From the NCBI GenBank assembly GCA_026874595.1, contig CM049316.1:17257839-17321838 (forward strand): a stretch of DNA of 64,000 nucleotides. The letters are read 5' to 3'. This stretch comes from Sipunculus nudus. Its lineage: Eukaryota > Annelida > Sipuncula > Golfingiida > Sipunculidae. The position numbers and the translations under genes are program-made. The notes below the pieces were generated by a model. It ran no database searches and was not told the DNA's origin. It was given only the letters and a program-made list of their open reading frames with translations. Positions 23,300 to 35,039 of the stretch are shown here, piece after piece. Positions within the stretch are counted from its first letter, which is position 1; each line of letters starts with the position of its first letter.

Positions 23300-24280
23300 C
23301 TGGAATAAAAAACATAAATACCATATAGGGCTGAATTTAGATTAAGAGAGTAATTGTTTCTCCTGATTAGGTATATTTTTAAGATATATATTTTCCGAGG
23401 TAAATAGCAATATTTCCCTCGCATAATGTTTTCTATCACAAAAACGTACTGATATGGTTTTAATTTAGACGGAATAAGCATTTATTTTAAATGTTCCTTG
23501 ATATAGAATAATCTGCCCCTTCTACAAATTTACATGTACTTTCTATATTCGATATTCAATCGGATTATTTAGCACCATCAGTTGTTATTCACTAGGATTT
23601 GAACTATGCCTTATACAGTCTTCGTATGAAGAATCTGTACACATAAACATATATTGGTGAAGTCGTGTTATCAGCAAACCTGTGTCAAGGTTTGTGGTCT
23701 TTGTTTATTTCTTGCCTGTGCCCTCATAGCGTCAGATAATAATGTACAGCAGAAACCATTTAAATGTTAAAAAGAAATGATCGGCATGTAGATGGTATAA
23801 CAATGTTACTAGGAAAAGGAGTATCCTTAATATCAATTCAAAACTGTGGGAAAATGGCCACTTTCCTAATAACTTGCTTTATAAAATAGGTTTTATATGT
23901 AAAAGAAGTTTTAAAAGATTTTCCAAGGGCTTTACTCCTTAATTTTCCAAGTTTTTTTTTGCAATGGATTACCTGTACCCGCATATCCCATTGAAAATAA
24001 AAAAAAAACAATATTTATTTTGGCGATATTTGAAATAATTTGTGGTTTTTATTGTAAGGAATATATTTTGAAAATAGTGTATAATATGCACATGAATATA
24101 GCAAAAATGAACTCTTGGTCCAGTACCAAACTGTTACCGGCTCGTGGTATTTTAATATCTTATTTTATTCATATTATTTTTGTATTTTTTCTTAATTCAT
24201 AGTAATGGCTAAGCATAGGAGAATATTAACAGATGTTAGTTTAAGTGACCTAACGTTTAAGATAATCATGCGCAACTTAC

Positions 24281-24390
24281 TTATGATATCGCCATCCTTT
24301 CCAACCGCAACTAAGAATCCGCCCCCTGACAGATCATGACAAAACTCAAAGTAGTTGCTCGAGTGGTTCCAACATTCTAAGGAATCCGGG
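24281..24390 (-). pseudogene. GNAT exon 1 remnant (locus B)
   Basis: The minus-strand frame reads CWNHSSNYFEFCHDLSGG, then GFLVAVGKDGDIIS, ending at a GTAAGT donor in phase 1, exactly as in the intact exon 1. The N-terminal part is lost upstream of about 24390. Strand, order and phase pair it with exon 2 at 22625-23299 across an intron of about 1 kb. This also supports the two-exon structure of the family. Confidence 0.8.
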
Positions 24391-24741
24391 GTAAAAGCGC
24401 CATATAGGTGACCTGCCGCAAACTGGATTTACTCATACTTAATATTTCCTTTGAATGAATTTTCATTGTCTTATTTTTTCTGGAATCTGCTAAAAATGTG
24501 TTCATGTTGTTTAAATCACCAAGTAAGCTCCATGTGTAACGAGGAAAATAAGGAAATAGGCCTACCATCAGTAAGGAAGCCTGTTTTACGCAGGTCACCT
24601 GTACTGCCCTTTTACCGAATCTTACATGTTACTGCTGAAGAAACTTGCCAAAGTCGTTTTTATTTGCCGATCTCCCGTCGGGGTGTGTTTGGGAGAGCTT
24701 AAGTAATTTACTTCCTTTTTGCAACAGGGCCAAGTACGTAC

Positions 24742-24881
24742 ACGTGGAGTTCCGTCATTGTCCTCTATGACGTCACGATTCGCCCCAAACATGGCCATAT
24801 CGTCACCTGCTACGTCCATGTGTAAACAACAGGGGAACGGCACGTTCATGTGGAGTGATTTCATTGTCCTCTATGACGTCA
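24742..24881. repeat. Duplicated segment with two CRE-type TGACGTCA sites
   Basis: A segment with 'tcattgtcctctatgacgtc' occurs twice, 106 bases apart, giving two perfect TGACGTCA palindromes at 24768-24775 and 24874-24881. TGACGTCA is the full CREB/ATF site, but no associated gene start is recognised, so function is unproven. Confidence 0.6.
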
Positions 24882-25383
24882 CGACTCAGTCATATATACC
24901 ACCAATCAAATATAAATCACTGGAACAAAATGATGAAACTGGAGTGACTCTAGAATGTCTCTCTTTTACAGACATAATTGTTTATAGAAGAGACAGAACT
25001 GGCACAAATGCATTCGCAGAATCTCTTGGTGTAGTTTTGCCGTGAAGACAACTGTCTTATGACTACTCCAGCGATATGCATACGCGATTTTGCTGAAGTG
25101 CTAGGATCTGATCTGAACAAGTGTGATATCAGAACACTGGAAACACATGAGGAGGCTAAATTCCTTTATGTATGTGGACTAAAACAACAGCGATAAATAA
25201 CTTTTATGAGGACCTGTCAATTTGAAATTTCATGTCTGCACTTTGGAAGGACTGGCGATGGACTCATTTTAAGTCCTATAGGCCTACATAAAGATTGATT
25301 GCAGTTGCTGGTTCTTGTCATGATGATATCAAGCAGGCCAGCAGACACTAACACTGAAACACGTTACCTGTACCAGACATGGG

Positions 25384-25470
25384 GTATTCGTATTCAGTAT
25401 TCGTATTCATTGTATTTGAATACAGTAACAGGTATATTCAGTATTCGTTTCCGTATTCGAATACATTTGC
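25384..25470. repeat. GTATTC subterminal array, left end
   Basis: Degenerate GTATTC repeats directly inside the left terminus of the 14-kb unit, mirrored by the array at 39285-39415. Confidence 0.85.
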
Positions 25471-26650
25471 AAAATGTACAAAAGTATCACCCCAACTGCA
25501 CATGTAGTCACCTGATACAAGGGCAAATACAAGGATTTCAAACTAACCTGGTATGGTATTCCATACCATGCTATTGTCGAAACTATACTTTCCATACCAT
25601 GCTAGTGTCGGAACTATTTTTTTCTCAACACTTTTCACCCAGTAGTCTTGGAAGTATGGACGTATCGTCCGCCCCAGTGCCGGTGTGCGCTATTTTTTTT
25701 CCGGGATAATTTTTTAATACAGGTGAAGCAGTGTAAAATTTTCTGGTCCAAAGATTGCAGGTGCTAAAGAATAAAACCTCACCTTGCTTTGATTTTGTAA
25801 GAGATCAATAATCCAAAATATGACAAAACAGGTTACAGCGTGAACGGCTTTTTCATAGGGAGCGTAAGTCTCGTTTTATCTCTATTGAAAAGAGGTAGTA
25901 AAGGCCGGTTCCAGAGTACTTCCGGAGACACCCTCATGACAACATACGCCATGCGGACCTCGCTTCACGTGTTGTGGGTCAGCTTTTAACGGAACAAAGC
26001 GATTCCAAACGTTTGAGCTTGCTGTCACATAAAGAGAACGGTTATAGTAAAACTTTTGGATACAAATTATCAATATGTTCTCCTGTTTCTGCTTCGTTTA
26101 GCTTGATCCCGGTTTCACTGAGGCTACGCCCGCATTGGGGTGACGTTGCGAATGTAAACAAACTATCGGTTAAAGGATGTAGGCCTGAACATATGCTTTT
26201 ATCGGGCTTTATGAATAGAAAATTATATTTTTGTGTAATTATTGATTACAGAGATTCAAACTCCTCAATGAAGGATTGGTAAAACTACATATATTTGGTA
26301 AAAATAACTGCTCAGTCCTTGGATTCCGGTACAAGCCAGTTAGCCAGCATGCATATAGCCTATAGGCTTCGGCTATATTCGATAATGATAGTAATAATAA
26401 TAATAATAACAATTATAGGCCTAATAATGATTATAAATAAATTATTATTGTTATTATTATTGTTCCTATATTTTTTAGGAACAGAAATAGATAATAATAA
26501 AGTAACATATTATTACCAAACGATTCGAAATGTGTTAGCCAATTGAAATTAAATTGGTAAAAAAAAAAAAAAGAAATTCTATGGGTAAGTAATCGCATAC
26601 AATTAATCATTTTCTATAAATATATAAACATCATAATTTAAATATTAAAC

Positions 26651-27950
26651 TAGATGTGTCAAAACGTCACGAGTGCCCCCGCCTTGGGCAAATTAGAAAC
26701 ATTTGTAAAATTTGGAAAACTTTTTAAGTTCAGGAGGTGTCGTATGGTCAAAAGTAGGTCAACAAGGGCAAAATGCAAACTCGATCTGTAACGGGTCATT
26801 ATCAAGCAACACACCAAAAATCATGCCAGTATATGCAGGCATTGTGAAAAAAAAGTCCATACATGTGCATTTTCCATAAAAATTTCTGTCTTTCATGAAA
26901 TTTTCTATGTTCAGGAGCCGTAAAACAATCAAAAGTAGGTCAACCGGGATGAAACGCAAACTCGATCTGTAACTGTAATTATCAGTACAAAAAAGTCAGT
27001 ACATATGCATTTGTTATGAAAATTTATATTTTTCATGAAACTTTCTATGTTCAGGAGCAGTCAAATGGTCAAAAGTAGGTCAACTGAGACAAGACAAGAA
27101 CTCGATCTGTAACTGGTCATTATCTGCCTACACACCAAAAATCAGGCCTGAATCTGCAGGCACTGCAAAAAAAAAGTCCATACATGTGCACCGTCAAACG
27201 GTCAAAAATAGGTCAACTGGGACAAAACGTGAACTTGATCTGTAACTGGTCATTATCTGCCCACACACCAAAAATCAGGCCAATATCTGCGGGTATTGTG
27301 AAGAAAAGTCTGTACAAGTGTATTTGTCATGAAAATATATATTTTACATGAAATTTTCTATGTTCAGGAGCCGTAAAACAGTCAAAAGTAGGTCAACCGG
27401 GACGAAATGCGAACTCCATCTGTAACTGGTCAATATCTGCCAACACCAAAAATCAGGCCAATATCTGCAGGCATTGCCAAAAAAGATCCGTACATGTGTA
27501 TTTGTCATGAAATTTCATATTTTTCCTGAAATTTCTATGTTCAGGAGCCTTAAAACGGTCAAAAATAGGTCAACCGGGACGAAACGCGAACTCGATCTGT
27601 AACTGGTCTATATCTGCCCACACACCAAAAATCAGGCCAATATCTGCAGGCATTTTGAAGAAAAGTCCGTACATGTGTATCTGTCATGAAAATTTCTATT
27701 TTTCATGAAATTTTCTAAGTTTAGGAGCCGTAAAACGGTCAAAAGTGGGTCAACCGGGACGAAACGCGAACTCGATCTGTAACTGGTCTATATCTGCTCA
27801 CACACCAAAAATCAGGCCAATATCTGCAGGCATTGCCGAAAAAAAACCGTACAACTGTTTGATTTCGGAATGACGGAAGGACGGAAGGACGGAATGACGG
27901 ACATGGGTAAAACTATATGCCCCGGCCACTTTGTGGCGGTGGCATAAAAA
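26651..27950. mobile_element. Pearl-like element: seven core repeats, GACGGA microsatellite, hairpin end
   Basis: A core unit of about 180 bp is repeated about seven times; its 'aggtc' markers fall at 26756, 26937, 27077, 27210, 27390, 27567 and 27747, and two units are shortened to about 135-140 bp. The core is followed by a GACGGAA-type microsatellite (about 27868-27900) and a right flank with an imperfect 29-nt hairpin (27917-27945). A flank with a small TGCCC/GGGCA hairpin precedes the core near 26680. Tandem cores next to an ACGG-type tetranucleotide describe the bivalve 'pearl' family, later linked to Helitron-like elements. Assignment is from architecture, not from sequence comparison. 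Confidence 0.65.
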
Positions 27951-28039
27951 ATACCAATTTAAATTAATAAATATACATTTATGTTACATTTGTTTAATTA
28001 TCTATTATACCTGCTATATATTTATATAAATATATAAAT

Positions 28040-28121
28040 AAAATCGTTTTATCATATTTCTTACATAATATATATATATATGTATATATATCTTATGTAA
28101 GAAATATGATAAAACGATTTT
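28040..28121. repeat. Perfect 29-bp inverted repeat with 24-nt loop
   Basis: Arms 28040-28068 and 28093-28121 are exact complements, separated by an AT-rich loop. No coding content. Likely a small fold-back or cruciform-prone site. Confidence 0.9.
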
Positions 28122-28174
28122 AAAATCATTTTCATATATATTATATAACAGTATGGAAATTGTCTAATATATAT

Positions 28175-29235
28175 TTATATATCATAGATGGGTCCTATTA
28201 TACATAGGTTTTATTCCTGTTACTATTAGTTCTTAATCTATCTATTACAATTACTATTACAACATTTTTCATCTATTTCTATTAGTATAACTATTACTTG
28301 GCTTCTGTTACTATTACTATTACTTTACTTTTAAACAGTGATATGAAAATATGCTGACCAACCCCATACATTATCCAACCCCCATGCAGTTGGGAATACT
28401 TAATATATGTTCATACATTTAAATTGCAATTTTAGGAATTTCTGTTCTCCATTAAAAATGTAATTAATTAGTTTTAAATCCTATGGTAGAATGTGCAAAA
28501 TTCAGCTAAGTTCAGCATTATTTCTAGCCAGTTGATGGTCAGTCCAACCCAGTTCCGGTATGTTCATATTCACCACGGTTTGAAGACACTATTTTTTACA
28601 TATGATTATTCATTTCACACAATGTTCAACAGAAAGTAAAATAAAAAAATCATGTTAAGTACAGTTTTAAAAGAAAGAGTGAGGTTTGAATAATCATGAA
28701 ACAAAAGTACTAAAGTACTGTTTGGCGCAATTTTGTATAAAAAAAATACTTTTAGTACCAGTTCAACACAACATAAACCCAGTAATATATATGTATATCT
28801 GTGTATCTTTAAATCATAGAATATACAATGTGCACATGGTTCATCTTGCTTGCAGCATTCAAATTCAACCTATTCCTATTCATCAAAACACACAAGTCTG
28901 TGAATTTTGTGGCTACCACTTATTTACTGCATCTCCTTAGATTAGCACATTTTTATTTATCTTGAGCAGGTGTTTTATTACACATGAGAAGCACAATCAC
29001 ACTACATTTTTAGCCCTTTTATGTGTTTCAATGTAATCAAACGATCCATCCCTAATATGTTTTGGTCAAGTGGTAAAGAAATTGCTATTATTCTATTACT
29101 AAGGGTTCTATAAAGATTACTGTTACTATAACAGGTTAACATTTCTTGTCTATTACTATTAAAATTACTATTACTTTGAAAACCTGTAATTTTTTATTAT
29201 CATTACATATTACTATTACCCCATCCCTTATATAT
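28175..29235. mobile_element. Possible hAT-like non-autonomous element with TTACTA arrays
   Basis: The unit 28183-29227 has GATGGG-type ends facing inward and subterminal arrays of TACTAT/TTACTA at both sides (28220-28330 and 29080-29220). TTATATAT precedes and follows it. The flanks are very AT-rich, so the octamer match could be chance. No coding capacity was recognised inside. Confidence 0.4.
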
Positions 29236-30050
29236 ATGTGTGTGTGTGTGTGTGCGTACATGTATGGAAAATGTATTTACGTGTAAACAAAATATTATCT
29301 TTCAAATATCCATATTAAAAATATCATAATTTAGGCATTATGTATATCCATTTTATATTAATCTATAAATATGTGTAAACAGTATGTACATACTTGTTTG
29401 TATGTATGTATTCATATATATTATATATATACATATATTATTTACATATATATATTTTTATATTAAATATATATTTTATTTATAAATATATTTAATTTAT
29501 TATACATATACATATTTTGGTATTGTATATTTTTAATTATATATTTATATTTTATATATTACATTATATATGTATATGTATAATATATTATATATTTTAT
29601 ATATAAGGCTATATATTTTCCATATTTTATGTAACATTTATAATATATTTTATATTATATAAGTTTATATTTTTATATAATATTTGGTATATATATAATT
29701 TTATATATATTTCTTATATTTTATATATTTTAAATATATATTTTTAATATTATATTTGTGTATATATATTTATATTCGGTAATATATTTTATACATCCCT
29801 TTAAAATATTATATATTATTTTGACTGGTTGGATTAAAATATTTATCAATATTATCAGTGTGTGAGTCAGCCCAAGAAATATTGCTTCATGTAAGATCGC
29901 TGTCAAATATATTTCAGAAGATCCTCACGTCATAATGTAACATCAGGGGGCTTCAGAGGCTGTTACTCTTATAAATGCTTTTAGTGTCATATTGCTTCAG
30001 TTTAATTAAAACAAAGTCTTTGCTATTGAGTTCCTGAAGCGCGCACAGTA
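29236..30050. other. Degenerate TA-rich tract and unassigned sequence
   Basis: From about 29390 to 29830 the sequence is almost entirely A and T in imperfect TATAT/TATTT patterns. The remainder is unassigned. No gene seen. Confidence 0.7.
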
Positions 30051-30201
30051 ATCAGTCATGAGAACGACACGTCTTGAGACCGGAAGTAGAACATGTCTCC
30101 AGCCCACGCAAATTCACGCACTTGATGAACGAGACTTACGCTCCCTATTGCCAGAACAAAGAGTGTAGGCCTAATATGATTGATGCACTCTTTGGCTCGA
30201 A

Positions 30202-30269
30202 TATAAAGCTAGGCAAACTGATGACGTCAGTCCATTGAAGGTGACGGGCGACCGTTCATTGTGACGTCA
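30202..30269. promoter_or_regulatory. Promoter-like cluster: TATAAAG plus two TGACGTCA sites
   Basis: A TATAAAG word at about 30202 is followed by two perfect CRE palindromes at 30222-30229 and 30262-30269, 40 bases apart. This is denser than expected in AT-rich DNA, but no downstream gene is recognised, so it may be a promoter relic carried by a repeat. Confidence 0.3.
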
Positions 30270-30765
30270 CATTGTCTCACAAACACCACGCAGCCATGAC
30301 ATGGAATGTGTTCGGACAGTGTTCCATGGATGAATGTACTTTCAAGCACTGCAGCAGTCTCTCGGTCCATCAGCATAAATTTCGCAAAAGAGCCACAAAG
30401 TAAATAATTGTTTACATGATATATTATATCTCTTTACACAAGATAAGCAGAATATCTGTATAATTACTTTTAACCAAACTGTAATATTCTAAAAAATAAA
30501 ATATTATTTGCTACCAATATATGCGGACAAGGGGTTTTGGGACGGATGAAATATATTTTCACCAAAAATTATCTACGTACGTAAGGATACACTAATATAA
30601 GGAAAGAAAGGAACTAAATAATTACGGGCCCCCTTTAACATACATATATACTGATATAGCTTGACACCATTGATTATGTTGCCTGCTGTTCCACGACATA
30701 TACCTACCCTGCACCTAACAGAAACTTCAGATGGCAGAAAATGTTGTCCAAATGATTTTCTAGGC

Positions 30766-30880
30766 TAGTCCATACATGGACCTCTATGTCCTATGATACT
30801 TCTGCTGGACGGACAAATTACGTAATGTCGTCCAGCAGAAGTATCATAGGACATAGCTATAGAGGTCAATGTATGGACTA
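30766..30880. repeat. Long near-perfect hairpin (46/52-nt arms, 17-nt loop)
   Basis: Arm 30766-30811 pairs with 30829-30880 with one mismatch and one 6-nt bulge. The loop is 30812-30828. The length and near-perfect pairing suit a small fold-back MITE or a hairpin RNA source of small RNAs. It is too perfect for a typical miRNA precursor. Confidence 0.8.
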
Positions 30881-31370
30881 CTTCAAGGCCTACCTGAATG
30901 TTTCTTGGATGGTCTAGATTCATTAAGAAATGGATAATACTGAAATTTTAATGTGACTTGGCAGAAAATGTATGTAATCGTAATGAATTTCTGTAAAATT
31001 TTAATGTAGTTTTAAGAAATTTAATATTCAGGTCATAATATTAATTGGAAGTGGCTCAATTTCCGGCATTTTTAAATACAGCCGGCATTGCCGGCGGTTT
31101 AGTCATCCACTCATATATATCAATATAGTCTCCTTGACTTTTAATTTAACTTTTACTATATGTTGTACTACAGCTCGGTCAAAGTACGTCCAAATTAAAG
31201 AAAATGTTTTAATAGTTATATGCTCTAAGAATGTTATGAGAAATTTTTTTGACATCTAGACCTATGACAGGATATATCATTGAACTACTGTACATAACCA
31301 TACAATTTACCACCTTTAGTCTTTAATGTTATTATATTTTTAAACCTATTATTAGAATATTATTGTAAAA

Positions 31371-31372
31371 TA

Positions 31373-31424
<52 letters not shown>

Positions 31425-31430
31425 TATATA
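31371..31430. repeat. (AT)n microsatellite
   Basis: A nearly pure AT run of about 60 bp. Confidence 0.95.
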
Positions 31431-32050
31431 CTGAATAAAATATTCACAAACGTCTTCTCATCTTAAATTGAGAAACCTCACTAAATTAAGTATTTTTTAA
31501 CGTCCGTACATACATGTACTCATGACAGAGAGCTTAGCAGATGATTGTCAGATCTTATAAACACAAGTTTTTTTTGTTGAAGTTGTTTCGTTCAGGTTCT
31601 CATGTTGTTAAGGACGCTTAGCAACCTGCGTTTGTGCTCATGATGTATGTCTGTTTATGTTTGTCCTCACCGTTTGAAAACACTTGTTTTAGCTTAAGCC
31701 CAGCACCTGCTCGGCCCAACATCAATCATGAACGAGAGTTCCTCTGGACAATTTTTGGTTCCAATATAGAGGGTTACACATTTAGTTATTCTTATGGTTT
31801 TAATGGGTTTCTGTGTGTGGAAGAATCGCACCGTGGTGTAGGGGATCGATGAAATTCCTTAAAAAAACATTTACTACCAAGAAACATAGTCCTTCTTATT
31901 ATTTTGAAATTAAACATATGATTTTAGCTAGTGAGTGAAAATTACATGCTTAATTTTCAAACTGAAAATCAACTCTTTTAAAGAGTGAGAGAGGCCTTAA
32001 CATTTAAAATTCCTATGGTTCACTTTAAAATTTATGTCAATACCATTACA
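31431..32050. other. Non-coding, nothing recognised
   Basis: A 72-codon open stretch at 31634-31852 matches no family I know and has no supporting splice or promoter context. No gene supported. Confidence 0.4.
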
Positions 32051-32059
32051 CAGTGTAAC

Positions 32060-32701
32060 AACAGTATAACAGTAAATTAATACAGTTACACAGTATAATA
32101 AATAAATTGTACAGTACCAGACTGTCCGGATCCTAGGCTTTGATTCTGGATGCAACCACTGTCACAACTCAACAAGTCCTTTAAAACATATAATCCAGAT
32201 GAACAGTTCACGTAAATCTTCTCTGAGAATAATAGTCCAATTCAATCCCGAAATCAATCTGTTGTAATCCTAAAGTGAAGTTCTGGTAATAGTCCAAAGG
32301 CAAACTGAAGACTGAATAAAATCTGTTACAAAGTTCGAAGAATATCTATCAGTGCTGCAAGGTCCACAAACTGACTCACACTCTTCCGTCTCCGATGGAA
32401 TATTTCTCTCTCCCCTCGGCTCTAAACACACACCTTATTTATAACTTTTTCACCCAAAGCCCAGAAACTTCTATTTCACGAACAATCCAAAGAACACAAC
32501 AATACATAATACACACGCGCCCAAAAGAACAGACCTGATCATTCCAGACTAGAACAAAGAACGCTGTGTTTCTACACCTCAGAGGTCAACAACATTGGAA
32601 TTCACCGAGCGCTGTGTCTCTACACCCCATAGCAACGCCCTAAGCCTGCGCTACACGAATCAGAATGTCAACAGCGCACAATAAAAGAGACACCTGTAAC
32701 A
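32060..32701 (-). mobile_element. Solo-LTR-like segment
   Basis: Read on the minus strand it starts TGTTACAGGTG at 32701, has a TTATAAATAAGG promoter-like box near 32440 and ends in a TGTTACA-containing stretch near 32060. The length of about 640 bp, TG start and TATA box suggest an LTR. I found no matching second LTR, and the 5-bp flanks do not match, so this is tentative. Confidence 0.3.
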
Positions 32702-33323
32702 GCCTCTAAGTCAATATCAATGTAATCTAGGAGAAAGAAATAAATCGAATGATATTTTCCTTTGATGTGTAAAATGAACCACCTGTGTGTAATTTGGACC
32801 ACCGGTCCATAATACATAAAAGAGCCTGGTCCATATTACCCACAGCAAGTCAATATGCAGATTTTGAGCCTGACCTTATTTACATATTATTAGCCAAAAT
32901 CAAATTGGCCAGGTAAGACCCATGTTATAAATCTGTGTATTGTTGGGACATGATGGGATCTTCATTGAATAAAAGTCAGAATACTTCGATATTTATATGC
33001 ATGGAAAATAAGAACAAACTATGAAATTAACATCTTCAAGTTGAATATTCGCCAAAACTTGCACCTAGCTTTCCTGCACCGTTGTTGTATGCTTCAAAAT
33101 GGTCGATGCTACAGTGACGAACTTGTTGTGTTGGTACTATTTTTCCAAATATGGAAATTTTGGGTGTTTCAAATAACACAGTGGTCCAAATTACACGGAT
33201 TTCCCCTATCCTCCGCTTGGGCGCTTCGCGCCCCAAGTACCATATATATACATGGCCGCAGCCAAATGTTGGAGCCCGTTTGCGGATCTAGCCCATCTGC
33301 CGATGGGCTTGGCCCATATAAGG

Positions 33324-33371
33324 ATCCGTTATTGGGCTGCCCATCTGCAGATGGGCAGCCCAATAACGGAT
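33324..33371. repeat. 48-bp perfect palindrome
   Basis: Bases 33324-33347 and 33348-33371 are exact reverse complements with no spacer, centred on CTG|CAG. The homologous position in the opposite arm (about 34770) is not palindromic, so it probably arose here by an inverted local duplication. Confidence 0.97.
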
Positions 33372-34331
33372 TTGATGCCATGCACTTTCTGGCCCAGCTG
33401 CAAATGGGCTTGGCCAAATAACCGATTTTAGTTTTTGTTAGTAATACGTTATTATTTTATTATCTTGATGACTTTTGTACTCAGACAAACATTTCTCAGA
33501 ACTTAATGTGTTAATTGAAACATAAATCACTATCACAGCCTTCCATCAATAATTTTATCATCAAAAGTATATAGATGTGCATAGAAAACTACATCGGTGT
33601 GCATGCGGTGTTACATACCCTATTAAATAACTTTTTACACACAATTCTTAATTAGTCTACATTGCATTCGTTTGATGTTAAGAGTTTAATGAGGTTCACT
33701 TTTTACCAAAGAGTAATTACAGCTGTTGCGAAAAAAATCTCATTTACATTACCACATAGATGCGACTTCCACGGTACATACAATTTACTAAAGAGAAATG
33801 ATATGTGGTACAAATCAGTTTCTTATATTCATTTTTAATATCCTCATATATATAAAGGTTACCACATACATTTCGACAATAAAATAGTGTAATATATGTA
33901 GCAAACACTCTCTCATGAGTCATTTGAACTCAGAGTCAATCACAATCATGCACTTTCACCACAATAACACATCTTGATACAGTTTCTTTTGGAGAAGTGT
34001 CTTATTGATAAGCTCTCTACTTAATATTCGTACAGAATTGTTGGCGTCCTGGTTATGAGAGCAGCAGGGAAGTCGGACATTACTCCTTTTTTCAGGTTAT
34101 CACAGAGATGACGCCGGGGTTAAATGTAATTTTGGCTGCAGGGGTCATTGCCGGAGAGTAGTGTCTTTCCAAAGGCCAGGGCAAAAACGCCACAAAATAA
34201 ATTTAAACAAAACGATAGGGTTATGTTTTTCACATCTTTTACAGATATACTATTTCATGTCATATAACCGAGTGTACTTTCATTGGTACGTACACAGACG
34301 GTTGCGGAGGCATTTGCTCTGTGAGTGCTTT

Positions 34332-34625
34332 CTAGTTAATTTGGTTGTCACTAATACTATAATAACACTTAAGAGTAAACGCATTTAGGTATGACCGGTT
34401 CACAAACTTAATATCGGATACACCTAACATGATAAATGAAGCACTAACATGGGCAAAGGTCTTTCGATATCCTGCATGGTCCACCTCCCTCTCGTGGATG
34501 TTCTTTGCGACGTAAAACAGACTATCAACAGGGACTACCCTTAAATACTTGCTGACCTCTTCTCTGAGCTTGGCTTTAGAGGGAATAACAAGTGTGTTGG
34601 ACACCACAAGAGCAGGCAAATCCAT
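34332..34625 (-). CDS. Unrecognised 97-residue ORF inside the fold-back element
   Basis: The ORF begins with an ATG at the inner edge of the right inverted arm (34625) and reads MDLPALVVSNTLVIPSKAKL onward to a stop at 34332. The composition looks protein-like (KLREEVSKYLRVVPVD, NIHEREVDHAGYRKT), but I do not recognise a family. The start position would place the arm as its promoter. It may be a captured gene fragment or a chance frame in non-coding DNA. Confidence 0.25.
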   Translation of the reverse strand: MDLPALVVSNTLVIPSKAKLREEVSKYLRVVPVDSLFYVAKNIHEREVDHAGYRKTFAHVSASFIMLGVSDIKFVNRSYLNAFTLKCYYSISDNQIN

Positions 34626-34847
34626 TTAAGTTCTGAGAAATGTTTGTCTGAGTACAAAAGTCATCAAGATAATTAAAAATAACGTAAAACTAATAAAAAT
34701 TAAAATCGGTTATTGGGCAAAGCCCATCTGCAGACGGGCCAGAAAGTGTATGGTATCAAATCCGTTATTTGGCTGCCCATCTGCTCCAACAGGCTCCAAC
34801 ACGCACATATATATATATATAAAGGGCCCAGTGTTGTTTTTCTTCAG

Positions 34848-34975
34848 AGTTATATATATATTTTATATATATATATATATATGTATATGTAAATATATAT
34901 TTATATATATATAATATATATATAAATATATATATGTATAAATATATATATAAATTATATATATATGTATAAATA

Positions 34976-35036
<61 letters not shown>
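34848..35036. repeat. Imperfect (AT)n tract
   Basis: AT-dinucleotide runs with short interruptions, the last about 50 bp pure. Peptides of alternating Tyr-Ile predicted here are artefacts. Confidence 0.95.

Positions 35037-35039
<3 letters not shown>

Larger units (their letters stand above)
33240..34825. mobile_element. Fold-back element with 158-bp inverted arms
   Basis: Segments 33348-33505 and 34626-34783 are inverted copies sharing blocks such as 'gacttttgtactcagacaaa'. More diverged complementarity extends outward through 'tgttggagcc' to AT-rich flanks. The outer left arm contains a 48-bp perfect palindrome. Repeated GCCCATCTGC words sit in both arms. Long inverted arms with a unique middle are the fold-back or long-TIR transposon architecture. 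No transposase is recognised; one 97-codon ORF lies inside. Confidence 0.75.

Noticed and set aside
24719-25045. 108-codon plus-strand ORF
   Set aside because: No recognisable domain; partly made of a duplicated non-coding segment.
26756-27747. CRISPR-like array from regularly spaced repeats
   Set aside because: Units are ~180 bp contiguous tandem copies without unique spacers, in a eukaryotic context.
34332-34625. Calling the 97-codon ORF a known gene
   Set aside because: No family recognised; kept only as an unknown ORF with low confidence.
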